Of a DNA stretch of 64,000 bases, positions 51,600 to 60,800 are shown piece by piece. Numbering within the stretch: the stretch's first letter is position 1; every line of letters begins with the position of its first letter. The notes beneath the pieces were generated by a model. That model saw only the letters and a program-made list of their open reading frames with translations. It did not search any database and was not told the origin of the DNA. The translations under genes were made by a program, and so were the position numbers. Source of the DNA: Bosea sp. F3-2 (GTDB taxonomy: Bacteria; Pseudomonadota; Alphaproteobacteria; Rhizobiales; Beijerinckiaceae); NCBI RefSeq assembly GCF_008253865.1, contig NZ_CP042331.1, positions 5,235,501 to 5,299,500 on the forward strand. The letters are read 5' to 3'.

Positions 51600-52327
51600 G
51601 AGGACTGCGACACGTGTTTCAAGACGTTGGCATAGGCCTTGGCAGCCCGCAGGATGTGATCGCTGAGGATCGTTTCGAGACGTGCCCGATCGCCGCGCGC
51701 GAAAGCCTCGACGATTTCACAGTGCTCTGCGAAGGAAGTGTCGCGCTCCCAGGAACGATCGACCGACAGATGCGCACGCAGCGCCGCAACCTGCCAGGAG
51801 ATCGTCCTGAACGCATTGGCGACGAAGGCGTTGCCGCAGTGCCTGAAGAAGACCTCGTGGAATTCGGTATCGCTTTGCGCGTAGGCCGTACCGTCCTGTC
51901 GCCGATGCGCCTCACTCATCCGTGTGAGAACCTCCGACAGCTCAGCAAGCGTGGCCGATGCGGAACCATCCAGGCAGAGCTCCATCGCCTTGGTCTCGAG
52001 CATCAGGCGAAAGGCGGCGAGTTGCCGAACATCATCGAGGGACGGATCGAAGATGAAGGCGCCGCGATTGGGCACGATGGTGACAAGGCCGAGCGAGGCG
52101 AGCCGCGCCAGTGCGGCTCGTAGGGGCGTACGGCTCACGCCGAGGGCTAGCCCCGTCTCGTCTTCGGGTAGCGCGCGGCCGAAAGGCAGCTCGGCATTGA
52201 CGATGGCATCGCGCAGCCGCGTCTCGACCATTTCGGCCAGCGACTTAGGGTGTTCGAGCTCCTGAAGCACGGGCTCGAGACCCCTGTCGGAAGTAGCGCG
52301 CTTGGTCGGGCGGCGGTTGGGATACAT
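51596..52327 (-). CDS. GntR-family regulator (FadR/FCD type)
   Basis: A 243-residue regulator. The N-terminal winged helix has LRDAIVNAELPFGRALPEDE, LALGVSRTPLRAALARLASL and the GLVTIVPNRGAFIF wing. The C-terminal FCD domain has a metal-binding Asp/His set (DTEFHEVFFRHCGN, SFAEHCEIVEAF, DHILRAAKAY). FCD regulators usually sense organic acids. The gene lies 9 bases after the lyase gene on the same strand. The palindrome TGTATACA at 53190-53199 between the lyase and oxidase promoters is its probable operator. Confidence 0.9.
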   Translation of the reverse strand: MYPNRRPTKRATSDRGLEPVLQELEHPKSLAEMVETRLRDAIVNAELPFGRALPEDETGLALGVSRTPLRAALARLASLGLVTIVPNRGAFIFDPSLDDVRQLAAFRLMLETKAMELCLDGSASATLAELSEVLTRMSEAHRRQDGTAYAQSDTEFHEVFFRHCGNAFVANAFRTISWQVAALRAHLSVDRSWERDTSFAEHCEIVEAFARGDRARLETILSDHILRAAKAYANVLKHVSQSS

Positions 52328-52335
52328 GCTTCGAT

Positions 52336-53160
52336 TCAGGCGTAGCGTTCGAGGCCAAGGATATGTTCGTAGTCGTGGATGCTCGTCATCCTGTCAGTCC
52401 AGCCATTCGTTGAACCGCTAGCCTTCAGATCGGCTGCAAACGCCTCCATCAGCCGAGCATAAGCCAGCGTGGCCGAAAGAGGAAAGGCCAGGAGCTTGAA
52501 CCCGATGGATTCGAACGCGCTGGCGGTGAGCGGAGGCGTGCGGCCGTCGACGGAGTTGAACATCATCGGCGCGTCAATGCTGCGCACGGCCTGACGCATC
52601 TCATCCTCGCTCTGCAGCATCTCGATCAGCACGAGATCTGCGCCAGCCTCGGCATAGGCCTTGCCGCGAGCGATTGCCTCATCGAGGCCGAGCACCAGCC
52701 GCGCGTCGGTCCGGCCGATGATCAGCATGTCGGGATTGCGCCTCGCCTTCACGGCACAGCGAATCTTCTCGGCGTGCTCGTCCGCCGAAACCAGCGAGAG
52801 ACCCGACATCGCACCGCATTTTTTCGGCGTAACCTGATCCTCGAGGTGCAGCGCGCCGACACCAGCCATCTCGTATTCCGCGATGGTGCGCGCAACGTTG
52901 TTGAGATTGCCGTAACCCGTATCGGCATCGGCGATCAGCGGCACGGCGATGCTCGCCGCGATCGCCCGAGCACGGGCCGCCATTTCGGTCAGCGTGAGCA
53001 GCCCGAGATCGGGCGCACCCAGGATGCTCGCCGAAAGGCCGTTCCCCGTCATGTAGATCGCCTCGAATCCGGCCCGCTCGATGATGCGCGCGCCGAGAGC
53101 GTCGTGGCAGCCGGGCGCGACCACGATCCCGGGGCGGCGCAGCCTCTCCCTCAGATTCAT
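52336..53160 (-). CDS. Isocitrate lyase/PEP mutase family lyase (methylisocitrate/dimethylmalate lyase-like)
   Basis: A 274-residue TIM-barrel enzyme. GFEAIYMTGNGLSASILGAP, PLIADADTGYGN with metal-binding Asp pair, LHLEDQVTPKKCGAMSG with the catalytic Lys-Lys-Cys-Gly loop, and IGRTDAR are the hallmarks of lyases of 2-methylisocitrate, 2,3-dimethylmalate and relatives. Start ATG 53160 has AAGGA at good spacing; ATG 53166 lies too close to it. It is divergent from the D-2-hydroxyacid dehydrogenase and leads the operon with the GntR gene. Substrate probably a hydroxy or methylated dicarboxylic acid, by family. Confidence 0.88.
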   Translation of the reverse strand: MNLRERLRRPGIVVAPGCHDALGARIIERAGFEAIYMTGNGLSASILGAPDLGLLTLTEMAARARAIAASIAVPLIADADTGYGNLNNVARTIAEYEMAGVGALHLEDQVTPKKCGAMSGLSLVSADEHAEKIRCAVKARRNPDMLIIGRTDARLVLGLDEAIARGKAYAEAGADLVLIEMLQSEDEMRQAVRSIDAPMMFNSVDGRTPPLTASAFESIGFKLLAFPLSATLAYARLMEAFAADLKASGSTNGWTDRMTSIHDYEHILGLERYA

Positions 53161-53189
53161 CTTCATTCCTTCAATTTGTGTCCAGTGTC

Positions 53190-53199
53190 CTGTATACAA
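53190..53199. promoter_or_regulatory. Probable GntR/FCD operator TGTATACA
   Basis: cTGTATACAa is a perfect 8-bp palindrome fitting the T-N-G-T-N2-A-C-N-A type bound by FadR-subfamily regulators. It sits 30 bases before the lyase start and about 70 before the dehydrogenase start, suiting control of both divergent transcripts by the neighbouring GntR protein. Confidence 0.55.
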
Positions 53200-53270
53200 T
53201 TATTGCCTTGATATGAGGCGCATGCTACAGCGCTGTCAACAAGAGCGCCGGAAGGCGCACGGGAGGAATG

Positions 53271-54683
53271 ATGGACGCGGTTGTAACTTCGAGCAGGGCG
53301 CTCGACCGTGGCTTGCCGGCCGAGCTCGGCGAAAGCCTCAAGGCTCTTCTCGACCGCCGCTTCAGCGTCGCCGCAGCTGACCGCGAACATCACGGCCGTG
53401 GCGAGTCCTATCACGCCACCCGCGCACCGGATGCGGTCTGCTACGTCGAAAGCACCGAGGAGATCGCAGCGATCGTCCGGCTCTGCGCCGCTTTCCGCAT
53501 TCCCGTTATCGCCTTCGGGGCCGGAACCTCCCTCGAAGGTCATGTCGGCGCGGTCCACGGCGGCGTCTGCATCGATATGAGCCGAATGAACGCCATCCTC
53601 GCGGTCCGACCAGAGGATCTCGACGTGACGGTCCAGGCGGGCGTCACGCGCCAGCAGCTCAACACGCATCTCCGCGACGCGGGCCTGTTCTTCCCAATCG
53701 ACCCCGGTGGCGAGAGCACGATCGGCGGCATGGCCGCGACCCGCGCCTCCGGCACCAATGCCGTCCGCTACGGCACCATGCGTGAAAACGTCATCTCGCT
53801 GACGGCGGTGACGGCCGATGGCGAGATCGTGCGAACCTCACGCCGCGCCCGCAAATCCTCGGCCGGCTACGACCTGACGCGGCTGCTCGTCGGATCTGAA
53901 GGCACCCTCGCGATCATCACCGAGGTGACCCTGCGCCTCTACGGCATTCCAGAAGCGGTGAGTGCAGCCGTCTGCGCCTTCTCGACCATCGACGATGCAG
54001 TCAGCCTCGTGGTCGCGGTCATCCAGTGCGGCATCCCGGTCGCCCGCGTCGAACTGCTCGATACGACCACCGTGCAGGCCGTCAACCGCTTCAGCAAGCT
54101 TGGACTGAAGGAGGCGCCGACGCTGTTCTTCGAGTTCCATGGCACGGAGGCCGGCGTCAGAGAACAGGCGGGGACGGTAAAGGCTCTAGGCGCGGATTTC
54201 GGCGCTCTCGACTTCACGGCCGCAAGCGACGCCGACAGCCGCAACCGCCTTTGGAAGGCGCGCCACGACACCCACTACGCCGTGCAGTCGTTACGCCCGA
54301 GCGCGAAAATCTGGAGCACCGATGTCTGCGTTCCGATCTCGGCGCTCGCACCCTGCATCCACGAGACGCAGGCCGATATCGCCGGCGCCTCCTTCCCGAT
54401 CAGCATGGTCGGTCATGTCGGAGACGGAAATTTCCATCTCGGCCTCGTGATCGATCCCGCGAACGAGCGCGAACTGACAGAAGCGGCCGCGATCAACGAC
54501 CGGCTGGTGCGCCGCGCTCTGGCGCTCGACGGCACCTGCACCGGCGAGCACGGCGTGGGAACCGGCAAGATCAAGTTCATGCGGCTCGAACATGGGCCCG
54601 CGGTCGAGATGATGAAAAAGGTCAAGCGCGCGCTCGACCCGCTGAACATCCTGAATCCAGGCAAGGTGCTGCCGGAAGAATAA
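53271..54683 (+). CDS. FAD-linked D-2-hydroxyacid (D-lactate) dehydrogenase
   Basis: A 470-residue flavoprotein of the GlcD/D-LDH (cytochrome) type. The PP-loop region has IPVIAFGAGTSLEGHVGAVH, PGGESTIGGMAATRASGTNA and YDLTRLLVGSEGTLAIITEV. The C-terminal FAD-oxidase domain has ISMVGHVGDGNFHLGLVIDP with the metal-ligand His and GTCTGEHGVGTGKIKFM. These are exact family signatures. ATG 53271 lies 4 bases after GGAGG; an ATG 3 bases earlier is too close. Oxidises a D-2-hydroxy acid, passing electrons to the respiratory chain. With the TRAP genes downstream it likely handles the imported acid. Confidence 0.9.
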   Translation: MDAVVTSSRALDRGLPAELGESLKALLDRRFSVAAADREHHGRGESYHATRAPDAVCYVESTEEIAAIVRLCAAFRIPVIAFGAGTSLEGHVGAVHGGVCIDMSRMNAILAVRPEDLDVTVQAGVTRQQLNTHLRDAGLFFPIDPGGESTIGGMAATRASGTNAVRYGTMRENVISLTAVTADGEIVRTSRRARKSSAGYDLTRLLVGSEGTLAIITEVTLRLYGIPEAVSAAVCAFSTIDDAVSLVVAVIQCGIPVARVELLDTTTVQAVNRFSKLGLKEAPTLFFEFHGTEAGVREQAGTVKALGADFGALDFTAASDADSRNRLWKARHDTHYAVQSLRPSAKIWSTDVCVPISALAPCIHETQADIAGASFPISMVGHVGDGNFHLGLVIDPANERELTEAAAINDRLVRRALALDGTCTGEHGVGTGKIKFMRLEHGPAVEMMKKVKRALDPLNILNPGKVLPEE

Positions 54684-54724
54684 GCCGGCCCGAACCGGCC
54701 AATCCCAGAAAACGGAGGAACATC

Positions 54725-55741
54725 ATGAATCGCTTCCCGAGCCGCCGCAGCGTCCTGGCCGGTGCTGCCGCCACTGGATTGTGCGCCCCTTTCATCGCCA
54801 AGGCCGCCGCTCCGATTTCGCTGCGCGTCTCGTCGGCGGCTCCGGCCGACAAATTCGGCGCCCATTATCTCTGGTACAAGCCTTTCGCGGAGCAGATCGC
54901 GAAGCTCGCAGGCGACAGGATCAAGCTCGAATATTTCCCGAACGGCCAGCTCGGCAAGGAAGCTGACGTCGTCAACCAGGTGAAGGTCGGCTCCGTCGAC
55001 ATGATGCTGACCGGCGCCTCGATCTGGGCCACCGTCGTGCCGGAGTTCGGCATGCTCGACCTCGGCTTCCTGTTCAGCAGCTACGACCACTGCTCGCGCG
55101 CGCTCGATGCCGGCGTCGGCCAGGCCTATGACAAGATGCTGTCCGACCGCACCGGCGTGAACATCCTCGGCTGGGGCTTCCAGGTCGGTGCGCGCAGCAT
55201 CTACACGAAGAAGCCGATCGCGAGCGTCGCCGAGCTCAAGGGCGTCAAGCTGCGCGTGCTGCCGACCAAAGCCTTTATCGACACCTTCAACATCATCGGC
55301 GCGACACCGACCCCGATTCCGATCAACGAGCTCTATACCGCGGTCCAGACCGGCGTCGTCGACGGCTTCGAGCACGATCCGGGGACGGCGATCGCCTACA
55401 AGCTCTTCGAGGTGACCAATCGCGGGTTCCTGACCCGCCACATCTACACACCGATGCTGGCCTATATCGGCAAGCGCGGCCTCGCCAAGATCCCAGCCGA
55501 CCTCATGCCCGCCTTCCGCCAGGCCGCCGATGAGGCGACCCGCATCTCACGGGCAGAGGTCAAGGACGTGGAGGCCGAGGCGGTCACCGAGCTGAAGGGC
55601 AAGGGCATGGCCTATACCGAGGTTCCCGAGGCCGAGATCGCGGAGCTGAAGCGCCGCATGGCGAACGAGCTCTACAAGCCCTACCTCACGCAATACCCCG
55701 CCACCGCTCCTCTCTTCGAGAAGATCCAGGCCACGGCCTGA
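54725..55741 (+). CDS. TRAP transporter substrate-binding protein (DctP family)
   Basis: A 338-residue periplasmic protein with a twin-arginine-like signal (RFPSRRSVLAGAAATGLCAP). The DctP pattern follows: FAEQIAKLAGDRIKLEYFPN, ADVVNQVKVGSVDMMLTGAS, AELKGVKLRVLPTKAFIDTF with the conserved Arg that binds a carboxylate, and PIPINELYTAVQTGVVDGFE. Ligand is probably an organic acid. GGAGGAA precedes the ATG. Located 41 bases after the dehydrogenase gene, hence the same transcript. Confidence 0.92.
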   Translation: MNRFPSRRSVLAGAAATGLCAPFIAKAAAPISLRVSSAAPADKFGAHYLWYKPFAEQIAKLAGDRIKLEYFPNGQLGKEADVVNQVKVGSVDMMLTGASIWATVVPEFGMLDLGFLFSSYDHCSRALDAGVGQAYDKMLSDRTGVNILGWGFQVGARSIYTKKPIASVAELKGVKLRVLPTKAFIDTFNIIGATPTPIPINELYTAVQTGVVDGFEHDPGTAIAYKLFEVTNRGFLTRHIYTPMLAYIGKRGLAKIPADLMPAFRQAADEATRISRAEVKDVEAEAVTELKGKGMAYTEVPEAEIAELKRRMANELYKPYLTQYPATAPLFEKIQATA

Positions 55742-55786
55742 AACGCTGCGGCACGCAAAAGCCGTACCGAGAGAACAAGCCGGGCC

Positions 55787-55900
55787 TAGAGCATTGCGCG
55801 AAAAAGTGGGTACCGGTTTTTCGCAGAAGCAATGCTCTAAACTTTTAGAATCGATCACGTTTTTCGCATTTTGACGATTCCGTCAAAATGCGACGTGATC
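55787..55900. repeat. Two adjacent palindromic repeats
   Basis: First unit: TAGAGCATTG (55787-55796) inverted to CAATGCTCTA (55830-55839), enclosing GAAAAAGTGGGTACCGGTTTTTC. Second unit: a perfect 12-bp stem CGCATTTTGACG/CGTCAAAATGCG (55865-55892) with outer GATCACGT/ACGTGATC arms. They lie between the TRAP binding-protein and permease genes and could lower expression of the permease. The first unit is related to that at 8611-8660. Confidence 0.8.
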
Positions 55901-55932
55901 TGGCACAAACCGGCCAGAGGGAGGATACGCGG

Positions 55933-57816
55933 ATGGACGCCGTCGCCGTTTCCGGCAGCACGCTCGAGTCGCGCGCGGTGCAGGACCGCTTTGCGGCGCG
56001 GATCCTGCTTTTCATCGAATATCTCGGCGGGGTGATCCTCGCCGTCGATGTCGCGGTGGTCTTCATCTCCGTCATCTTCCGCTACTTTCTCCATGCCCCG
56101 TTCGACTGGGCGGAGGAGGTCGCGAGCGGCCTCATGACCACGATGGTGTTCCTCGGGGCTGCCAGCGCGCTCGCGCGCTCGCAGCATATCGGCATAGATG
56201 TCCTCGTGCTCATGCTGTCTCCGCGCGGGCAGGCGGTGGCGGCTGCCGCGGCAGCCTGGATCACCCTCTTCGTCTCGGGCACGCTGCTGTGGTCCAGCGT
56301 CGAACTCTTTCGGGACACGGCCAGCCAGCTCACGCCGACCGGCCTGCCGCAATGGATCTTCCTGCTGCCCGTTCTGCTCGGCGGCATCATCATGGCCGCC
56401 TTCGCGCTCGGCAATGTGCTGAAGATAGCCGCCGGCCCGCGCCGGGCTGCACTCACCCCCCTGCTCGCCGTTTTGGCCGGTATCGCCGGCTGGAACGCAC
56501 TCGTTCCCGACCACGCCCTCGCGCCGCTTCATCTGCTCGTGCTCGCCGCCGTCGGAGGCCTGCTCATTGGAGTGCCGATCGCCTTCGCACTCGCTTTCGG
56601 AGCCATGGCCTATTTTCTCGCGGATCCCTCCCTGCCGATGCTCATTTGGGCTCAGCAGGTTGCGTCCGGCGCCAATCACTTCGTCCTCCTCGCCATCCCC
56701 TTCTTCGTGCTGGCGGGGCTGACGATGGAAAGCAACGGCATGTCGTCACGCCTCATCGAGCTGCTGCTGCGGATGATGGGTCGCGTCAAGGGCGGCATGA
56801 ACCTCATCGTCATCCTCGCCACCGCGCTGTTCTCCGGAGTGTCCGGCTCCAAGCTCGCCGACATCGCGGCGGTCGGCGGCGTGATCATGCCCGCCATCCG
56901 CAAGACGGGGCAGGACGAGAACGAGACGGCGGGTCTGCTCGCCTGTACGGCCGTCATGGCCGAGACGATTCCGCCCTGCGTGAACCTGATCATCTTTGCC
57001 TTCGTTTCGAATATCTCCATCGGCGGGCTGTTCATGGCCGGGCTCATTCCGGCGGCGCTGATGGCGGCAGCGCTCGCAGCCGTCGCCGTGATCTACGGCC
57101 AGCGGGTCGATGTCGAGAAGGTCTTCGTCGGCGGCACGAAGCGACCGATGCTGCCGCTCGTCCTGGGGGCGGGCGTGACGCTCGCCATGATCTTGATGAT
57201 CGGGCGTGGCGTCACGGCCGGCATCGCGACCTCCACGGAGATTTCGGCCTTCGCCGTGGTCTACGCTTTCCTCGTCGGCGGGCTGGCCTTCCGCGAGCTC
57301 AGCTGGCGCCTCATCGTCCAGCTCTTCGTGCGCTCGGCGGCGATGACCGGCAGCATCCTCTTCATCGTCGCGGCCGCATCCAGCCTCTCCTATGCGATCA
57401 CGATCGAACGCATCCCCGACCAGATCTCCACGCTGATGACCGGCATCGGGCACGAGTTGGGCCCGATCGGATTCATCCTGATCAGCGTGGTGGTCATGGC
57501 CTTCTTCGGGATGATTCTGGAAGGCGCTCCGGCGCTGATCCTGTTCGGTCCGCTGCTCACGCCAATCGCGATCAAGCTCGGGATCAATCCGCTCCAGTTC
57601 GGCACGGTGATGGTCGTGGCGATGGGGCTCGGTTTCTTCGCGCCGCCTATCGGCGTGGGTCTGTTCGCAACGACCGCGATGACGGGCACCAAGATCGAGA
57701 ACGTCACGCGCCCGATGATGAAGTACCTTGCCGTGCTGATCATCGCGCTCCTCGCGCTCGTGGTGTTCCCGGTCTTTTCGCTCTGGCTGCCGCGCTACCT
57801 CGGCATGGCTGTTTAA
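55933..57816 (+). CDS. TRAP transporter fused small/large permease (DctQM)
   Basis: A 627-residue membrane protein. Residues 20-175 are DctQ-like (VFISVIFRYFLHAPFDWAEE, ALARSQHIGIDVLVLMLSP). Residues about 200-627 are DctM-like: AIPFFVLAGLTMESNGMSSR, ATALFSGVSGSKLADIAAVG with the Gly-Ser motif, ACTAVMAETIPPCVNLIIFA, and PPIGVGLFATTAMTGTKIEN. Q-M fusions are known. GGGAGGA lies 8 bases before the ATG. With the binding protein it makes a complete sodium-dependent secondary importer of organic acids. Confidence 0.93.
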   Translation: MDAVAVSGSTLESRAVQDRFAARILLFIEYLGGVILAVDVAVVFISVIFRYFLHAPFDWAEEVASGLMTTMVFLGAASALARSQHIGIDVLVLMLSPRGQAVAAAAAAWITLFVSGTLLWSSVELFRDTASQLTPTGLPQWIFLLPVLLGGIIMAAFALGNVLKIAAGPRRAALTPLLAVLAGIAGWNALVPDHALAPLHLLVLAAVGGLLIGVPIAFALAFGAMAYFLADPSLPMLIWAQQVASGANHFVLLAIPFFVLAGLTMESNGMSSRLIELLLRMMGRVKGGMNLIVILATALFSGVSGSKLADIAAVGGVIMPAIRKTGQDENETAGLLACTAVMAETIPPCVNLIIFAFVSNISIGGLFMAGLIPAALMAAALAAVAVIYGQRVDVEKVFVGGTKRPMLPLVLGAGVTLAMILMIGRGVTAGIATSTEISAFAVVYAFLVGGLAFRELSWRLIVQLFVRSAAMTGSILFIVAAASSLSYAITIERIPDQISTLMTGIGHELGPIGFILISVVVMAFFGMILEGAPALILFGPLLTPIAIKLGINPLQFGTVMVVAMGLGFFAPPIGVGLFATTAMTGTKIENVTRPMMKYLAVLIIALLALVVFPVFSLWLPRYLGMAV

Positions 57817-57914
57817 GTCGTCGAGCCCAGACACAAAACGATCCTCCATCGGATCGTCACATTGGGCGCCCAGCCGGGCGCGATGAAGGTGGGATCAGCG
57901 CCTCGAACATCGCG

Positions 57915-57950
57915 ACATCCGCAGGGGCGGTGACCGCCCCCTGCGGATGT
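57915..57950. terminator. Long GC-rich hairpin between convergent genes
   Basis: ACATCCGCAGGGGCGG-tga-CCGCCCCCTGCGGATGT pairs over 16 bases with one bulged C. It sits directly after the stop of the minus-strand oxidoreductase and 100 bases after the TRAP permease stop. No T-run is present, but the stem is strong and could serve both transcripts. Confidence 0.55.
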
Positions 57951-59348
57951 TCACGCTTGCAGCGCATCCGGCGCGGGCGTTCCCGCGATCTCTCCGACCG
58001 TGACCGGCTTGATTGGCATGCGCAGCCTGAAATAACCGATCTCCGCCGGGCTGCGCCCGCTCAGCGCGGACATCGTCTCCGTGATCGTATGGCCGCAGAG
58101 CCGGCCCTGGCAGGGACCCATGCCGCAACGCAGGAAGCCTTTCGCCTGGTTCGGGCCGGCCGCGCCTTCCTTCACCACCTGGGCGATCTCACCGCGTGTC
58201 ACTTCCTCGCAGCGGCAGACGACGACATCGTCGGCATGAGGCACGATGAAGGCATCGGCCGGGCGGTAGAGCGTTTCCAGGAACGGCCGGATGGCGCGGT
58301 CCCGCCTGAGCGCGGCGCGAACGGGGCTGCTCGCCTTGTCCCGCTCGGTCTCGCCGATCGCTCCGAGGTCGCGGGCGATATCGAGTGCGGCCAGCGTGCC
58401 GCTCAGGCGAGCCGAAGCGGCGCCGGCGATGCCGGCCTCGTCGCCTGCGATCCAGAGCCAGGGCTGGCTGGAGCGCCCCCAATCGTCGAGCACGGGGCGC
58501 CAGCAGCGCTGGCGCTCCTCCCAGACATGCCGGCAGCGCAGCGCCATGGCGAGGTTCACATTGGGGACGATGCCTTGATGGAGCGCGAGGCGGCTTGCAT
58601 CAGTGCGCTGCCAGCGTCCGCCGCTGAACCACTTCACGCCGCGCACGGCATCCTCGCCCTCGATCTCGACCTGCTCGACGCCGCGTTCGACCCGGACGCC
58701 TGCGGCCCACAATTCGCGGATCAGGCCGAGCCCTTTGGAGAGATAAGCGGCGGCAAGAAGTGCCCGCGGGAGATGGGGGAGGGCCGCCATCAGGTTTTTC
58801 CGCGGCGCCGTGTCGACGACCAGCCGTGGTGGGCGACCGGCACGGCAATATTGCGCTGCAACGAGATAGAGCAGCGGGCCGCAACCGATGAAGACGAGAT
58901 CGTCCTCCACCAGACCGGCGGATTTCAGCAGAATTTGCGCCGCACCTGCGGTCATCACGCCGGGCAGCGTCCAGCCGCGGACAGGAAAGGAACGCTCCAT
59001 CGCGCCGGTGGCCGCGACGATCCGGCGTGCGAGGGTGACCCCACCTCCCTCGCGCGAGCGCCAACGGATCTCACCCTCCGCGAGGGACCAGACCATCGTC
59101 CCGCCCCGATGCTCCGAGCCGGAGCGCTGGTAGGCCTCGGCCAGTTCGCGGCCGGCATAATAGTCCGGCCCCAGAATCTCGCGGCGATCCTGTTCCGGCC
59201 GCTCAGTGACGGCCCGGTAGATCTGGCCGCCGGGCTTGCGGGCCTCATCGAACACCACGCAACTCAATCCGTGCTTGCGGGCCGTGACGGCGGCCGCCAT
59301 GCCCGCCGGCCCCGCGCCGATGATCGCGACGTCGAACGGGGCGCTCAC
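57951..59348 (-). CDS. FAD/NAD(P)-binding oxidoreductase subunit (opine oxidase subunit A/HcnB type)
   Basis: A 465-residue flavoprotein starting at GTG 59348. FDVAIIGAGPAGMAAAVTAR is the FAD motif and DDLVFIGCGPLLYLVAAQYC the second dinucleotide site. A C-terminal Cys-rich [2Fe-2S] domain follows (VVCRCEEVTRGEI, LRCGMGPCQGRLC). These match the large subunit of opine oxidases, hydrogen-cyanide synthase HcnB and D-hydroxyproline dehydrogenases. GTGA overlap with the ferredoxin-like gene upstream. Together with the next two genes it forms a three-subunit dehydrogenase of an amino-acid-like substrate. Confidence 0.88.
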   Translation of the reverse strand: MSAPFDVAIIGAGPAGMAAAVTARKHGLSCVVFDEARKPGGQIYRAVTERPEQDRREILGPDYYAGRELAEAYQRSGSEHRGGTMVWSLAEGEIRWRSREGGGVTLARRIVAATGAMERSFPVRGWTLPGVMTAGAAQILLKSAGLVEDDLVFIGCGPLLYLVAAQYCRAGRPPRLVVDTAPRKNLMAALPHLPRALLAAAYLSKGLGLIRELWAAGVRVERGVEQVEIEGEDAVRGVKWFSGGRWQRTDASRLALHQGIVPNVNLAMALRCRHVWEERQRCWRPVLDDWGRSSQPWLWIAGDEAGIAGAASARLSGTLAALDIARDLGAIGETERDKASSPVRAALRRDRAIRPFLETLYRPADAFIVPHADDVVVCRCEEVTRGEIAQVVKEGAAGPNQAKGFLRCGMGPCQGRLCGHTITETMSALSGRSPAEIGYFRLRMPIKPVTVGEIAGTPAPDALQA

Positions 59349-59638
59349 CGGCGGATCTCCGCCGCGCCCGCCTGCGGCTCGACGACCATGCCGGCGCGTA
59401 CGGTCTCGAGACAGGCCTGCCGGTTGGGCCGGCCGTCCACCGTGACGAGGCATTCGAAGCAGACGCCCATCATGCAATAGGGGCCGCGTGACGCTCCTGA
59501 CCGCGGCGTGCTGCGGAATGCCTTGATGCCGGCGCGGAGCATGGCAGCCGCCAGGTTCTCGCCTTCGCGAGCGGGGACGGTTGTGTCGCCGAATCTGAAC
59601 GAGGTGTCGAATTCGGAAAGGTCAAGGCGCTGGAACAC
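59345..59638 (-). CDS. (2Fe-2S)-binding subunit (HcnA/opine oxidase small subunit type)
   Basis: A 97-residue ferredoxin-like protein from GTG 59638 (VFQRLDLSEFDTSFRFGDTT). The cluster-binding Cys lie in PYCMMGVCFECLVTVDG and RQACLETV. The frame is open further upstream, but that part is the antisense-like end of the next gene. It overlaps the DAO-type gene by 17 bases and the large subunit by 4. It shuttles electrons between the FAD subunits. Confidence 0.85.
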   Translation of the reverse strand: MFQRLDLSEFDTSFRFGDTTVPAREGENLAAAMLRAGIKAFRSTPRSGASRGPYCMMGVCFECLVTVDGRPNRQACLETVRAGMVVEPQAGAAEIRR

Positions 59639-60737
59639 TGAAGCGATCCGATGAGAAAGGCTGCCACGCCGGGTCGAGCCGGCCGGCGGAGAGGGCGGTG
59701 GCGAGCGGGCCGGCGTGGAAGGGCGCGAGGGTGACGCCACTATGAACCGTCACCAGGAAGGCGCCCGGATGCGCCGCGGATTCGGCATAGACCGGCATGC
59801 CGTCCGGCGACATCACGCGCAGAGCCGCCCAACTGCGCACGACCTGCGCATCGGCGAGCAGAGGCAGGGCGGCCACGGCCCGTCGGGCCGTCGTCTGGAT
59901 GACGTCGGGCGTGGTGCGGTCGTCGAGCCCGGCCTCCTCGGAGGATTCACCGAAGACGATGCCGCCTTCCACGGTCTGGCGGATGAAGCTGATCCCGTAG
60001 CGCAGGAAAGGCTTCAACTTCTCCGTGACCATGATCTGCCCTCGGACGGGACGAACGGGAGCGCACAGGCCCAGGCTCGTCGCGAGTTCCTTGTTGCCGA
60101 GCCCGGCGGTGAGGATCACCCGGTCGGCGTGCCAGTTTCCCTGCGACGTCGTCACCCGAAACCCGGTGCCGTTCGGTGCGACGCTCGTGACGGCATGATG
60201 GGGTCGATAGTCGCCGCGCTGCTGGAAGACCGAGATCAAAGCGCGCAGCAGGTGGAACGGGTTGGTCGTGCCGTCGTCGCTGCAGAACGTCGCTCCGACG
60301 ACGGCAGGCCCGACCTCGGGCAGCAGCTTGCGGATGCCATCATTGTCCATGATCTCGAAGCGGCTCGGGACCGTGGCCTGAGCTTCCAGATCGGTCATCA
60401 TCTTGCCGCGGCGTTCCAGCTCCGCCTCGGAGAAGCAGAAGAAGAACGCTCCCGATCGGCGGAAATGCAGGTCGATCCCGCTCTCGGCCTCGAGTTCTCG
60501 CGCGAAGGTATCCCAGTCCCGCGCGGCCCGGCGGGTGAGGTCCGCATAGGCCGGACCGCCAGCGCCCTTGCCCTGCACCCAGACATTGCCGAGATTGCCG
60601 CGCGCCGCCCGGAAGGCGATGTCGCCCTCGTCGAACAGCGTCACCGCCTCACCGCGGGCTGCGAGACCATGGGCGACGCTCGCGCCGACGATGCCCCCGC
60701 CGATGACGGCGATACCGGTCTTGTGCGCGCCGCTCAT
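59622..60737 (-). CDS. FAD-dependent amine/amino-acid dehydrogenase subunit (DAO family, HcnC/OoxB type)
   Basis: A 371-residue DAO-fold protein from ATG 60737. IAVIGGGIVGASVAHGLAAR is the FAD motif. RSGAFFFCFSEAELERRGKM, ADRVILTAGLGNKELATSLG, VRPVRGQIMVTEKLKPFLRY and the C-terminal FLVTVHSGVTLAPFHAGPLA are typical of glycine/D-amino-acid oxidase relatives used as the catalytic subunit in opine oxidases and D-hydroxyproline dehydrogenase. Substrate is an N-substituted or D-amino acid, by family. Confidence 0.88.
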   Translation of the reverse strand: MSGAHKTGIAVIGGGIVGASVAHGLAARGEAVTLFDEGDIAFRAARGNLGNVWVQGKGAGGPAYADLTRRAARDWDTFARELEAESGIDLHFRRSGAFFFCFSEAELERRGKMMTDLEAQATVPSRFEIMDNDGIRKLLPEVGPAVVGATFCSDDGTTNPFHLLRALISVFQQRGDYRPHHAVTSVAPNGTGFRVTTSQGNWHADRVILTAGLGNKELATSLGLCAPVRPVRGQIMVTEKLKPFLRYGISFIRQTVEGGIVFGESSEEAGLDDRTTPDVIQTTARRAVAALPLLADAQVVRSWAALRVMSPDGMPVYAESAAHPGAFLVTVHSGVTLAPFHAGPLATALSAGRLDPAWQPFSSDRFSVPAP

Positions 60738-60800
60738 GCGGTCCTGCCGATTTCGCCGTGGAGCGAGGATGTCCGAACCCATTCCATGGCGGCGCTGGCG

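Noticed and set aside
56289..59480. 1063-codon plus-strand frame spanning two genes on opposite strands
   Set aside because: Crosses the end of the TRAP permease gene and the antisense of the oxidoreductase; no coherent domain along its length.
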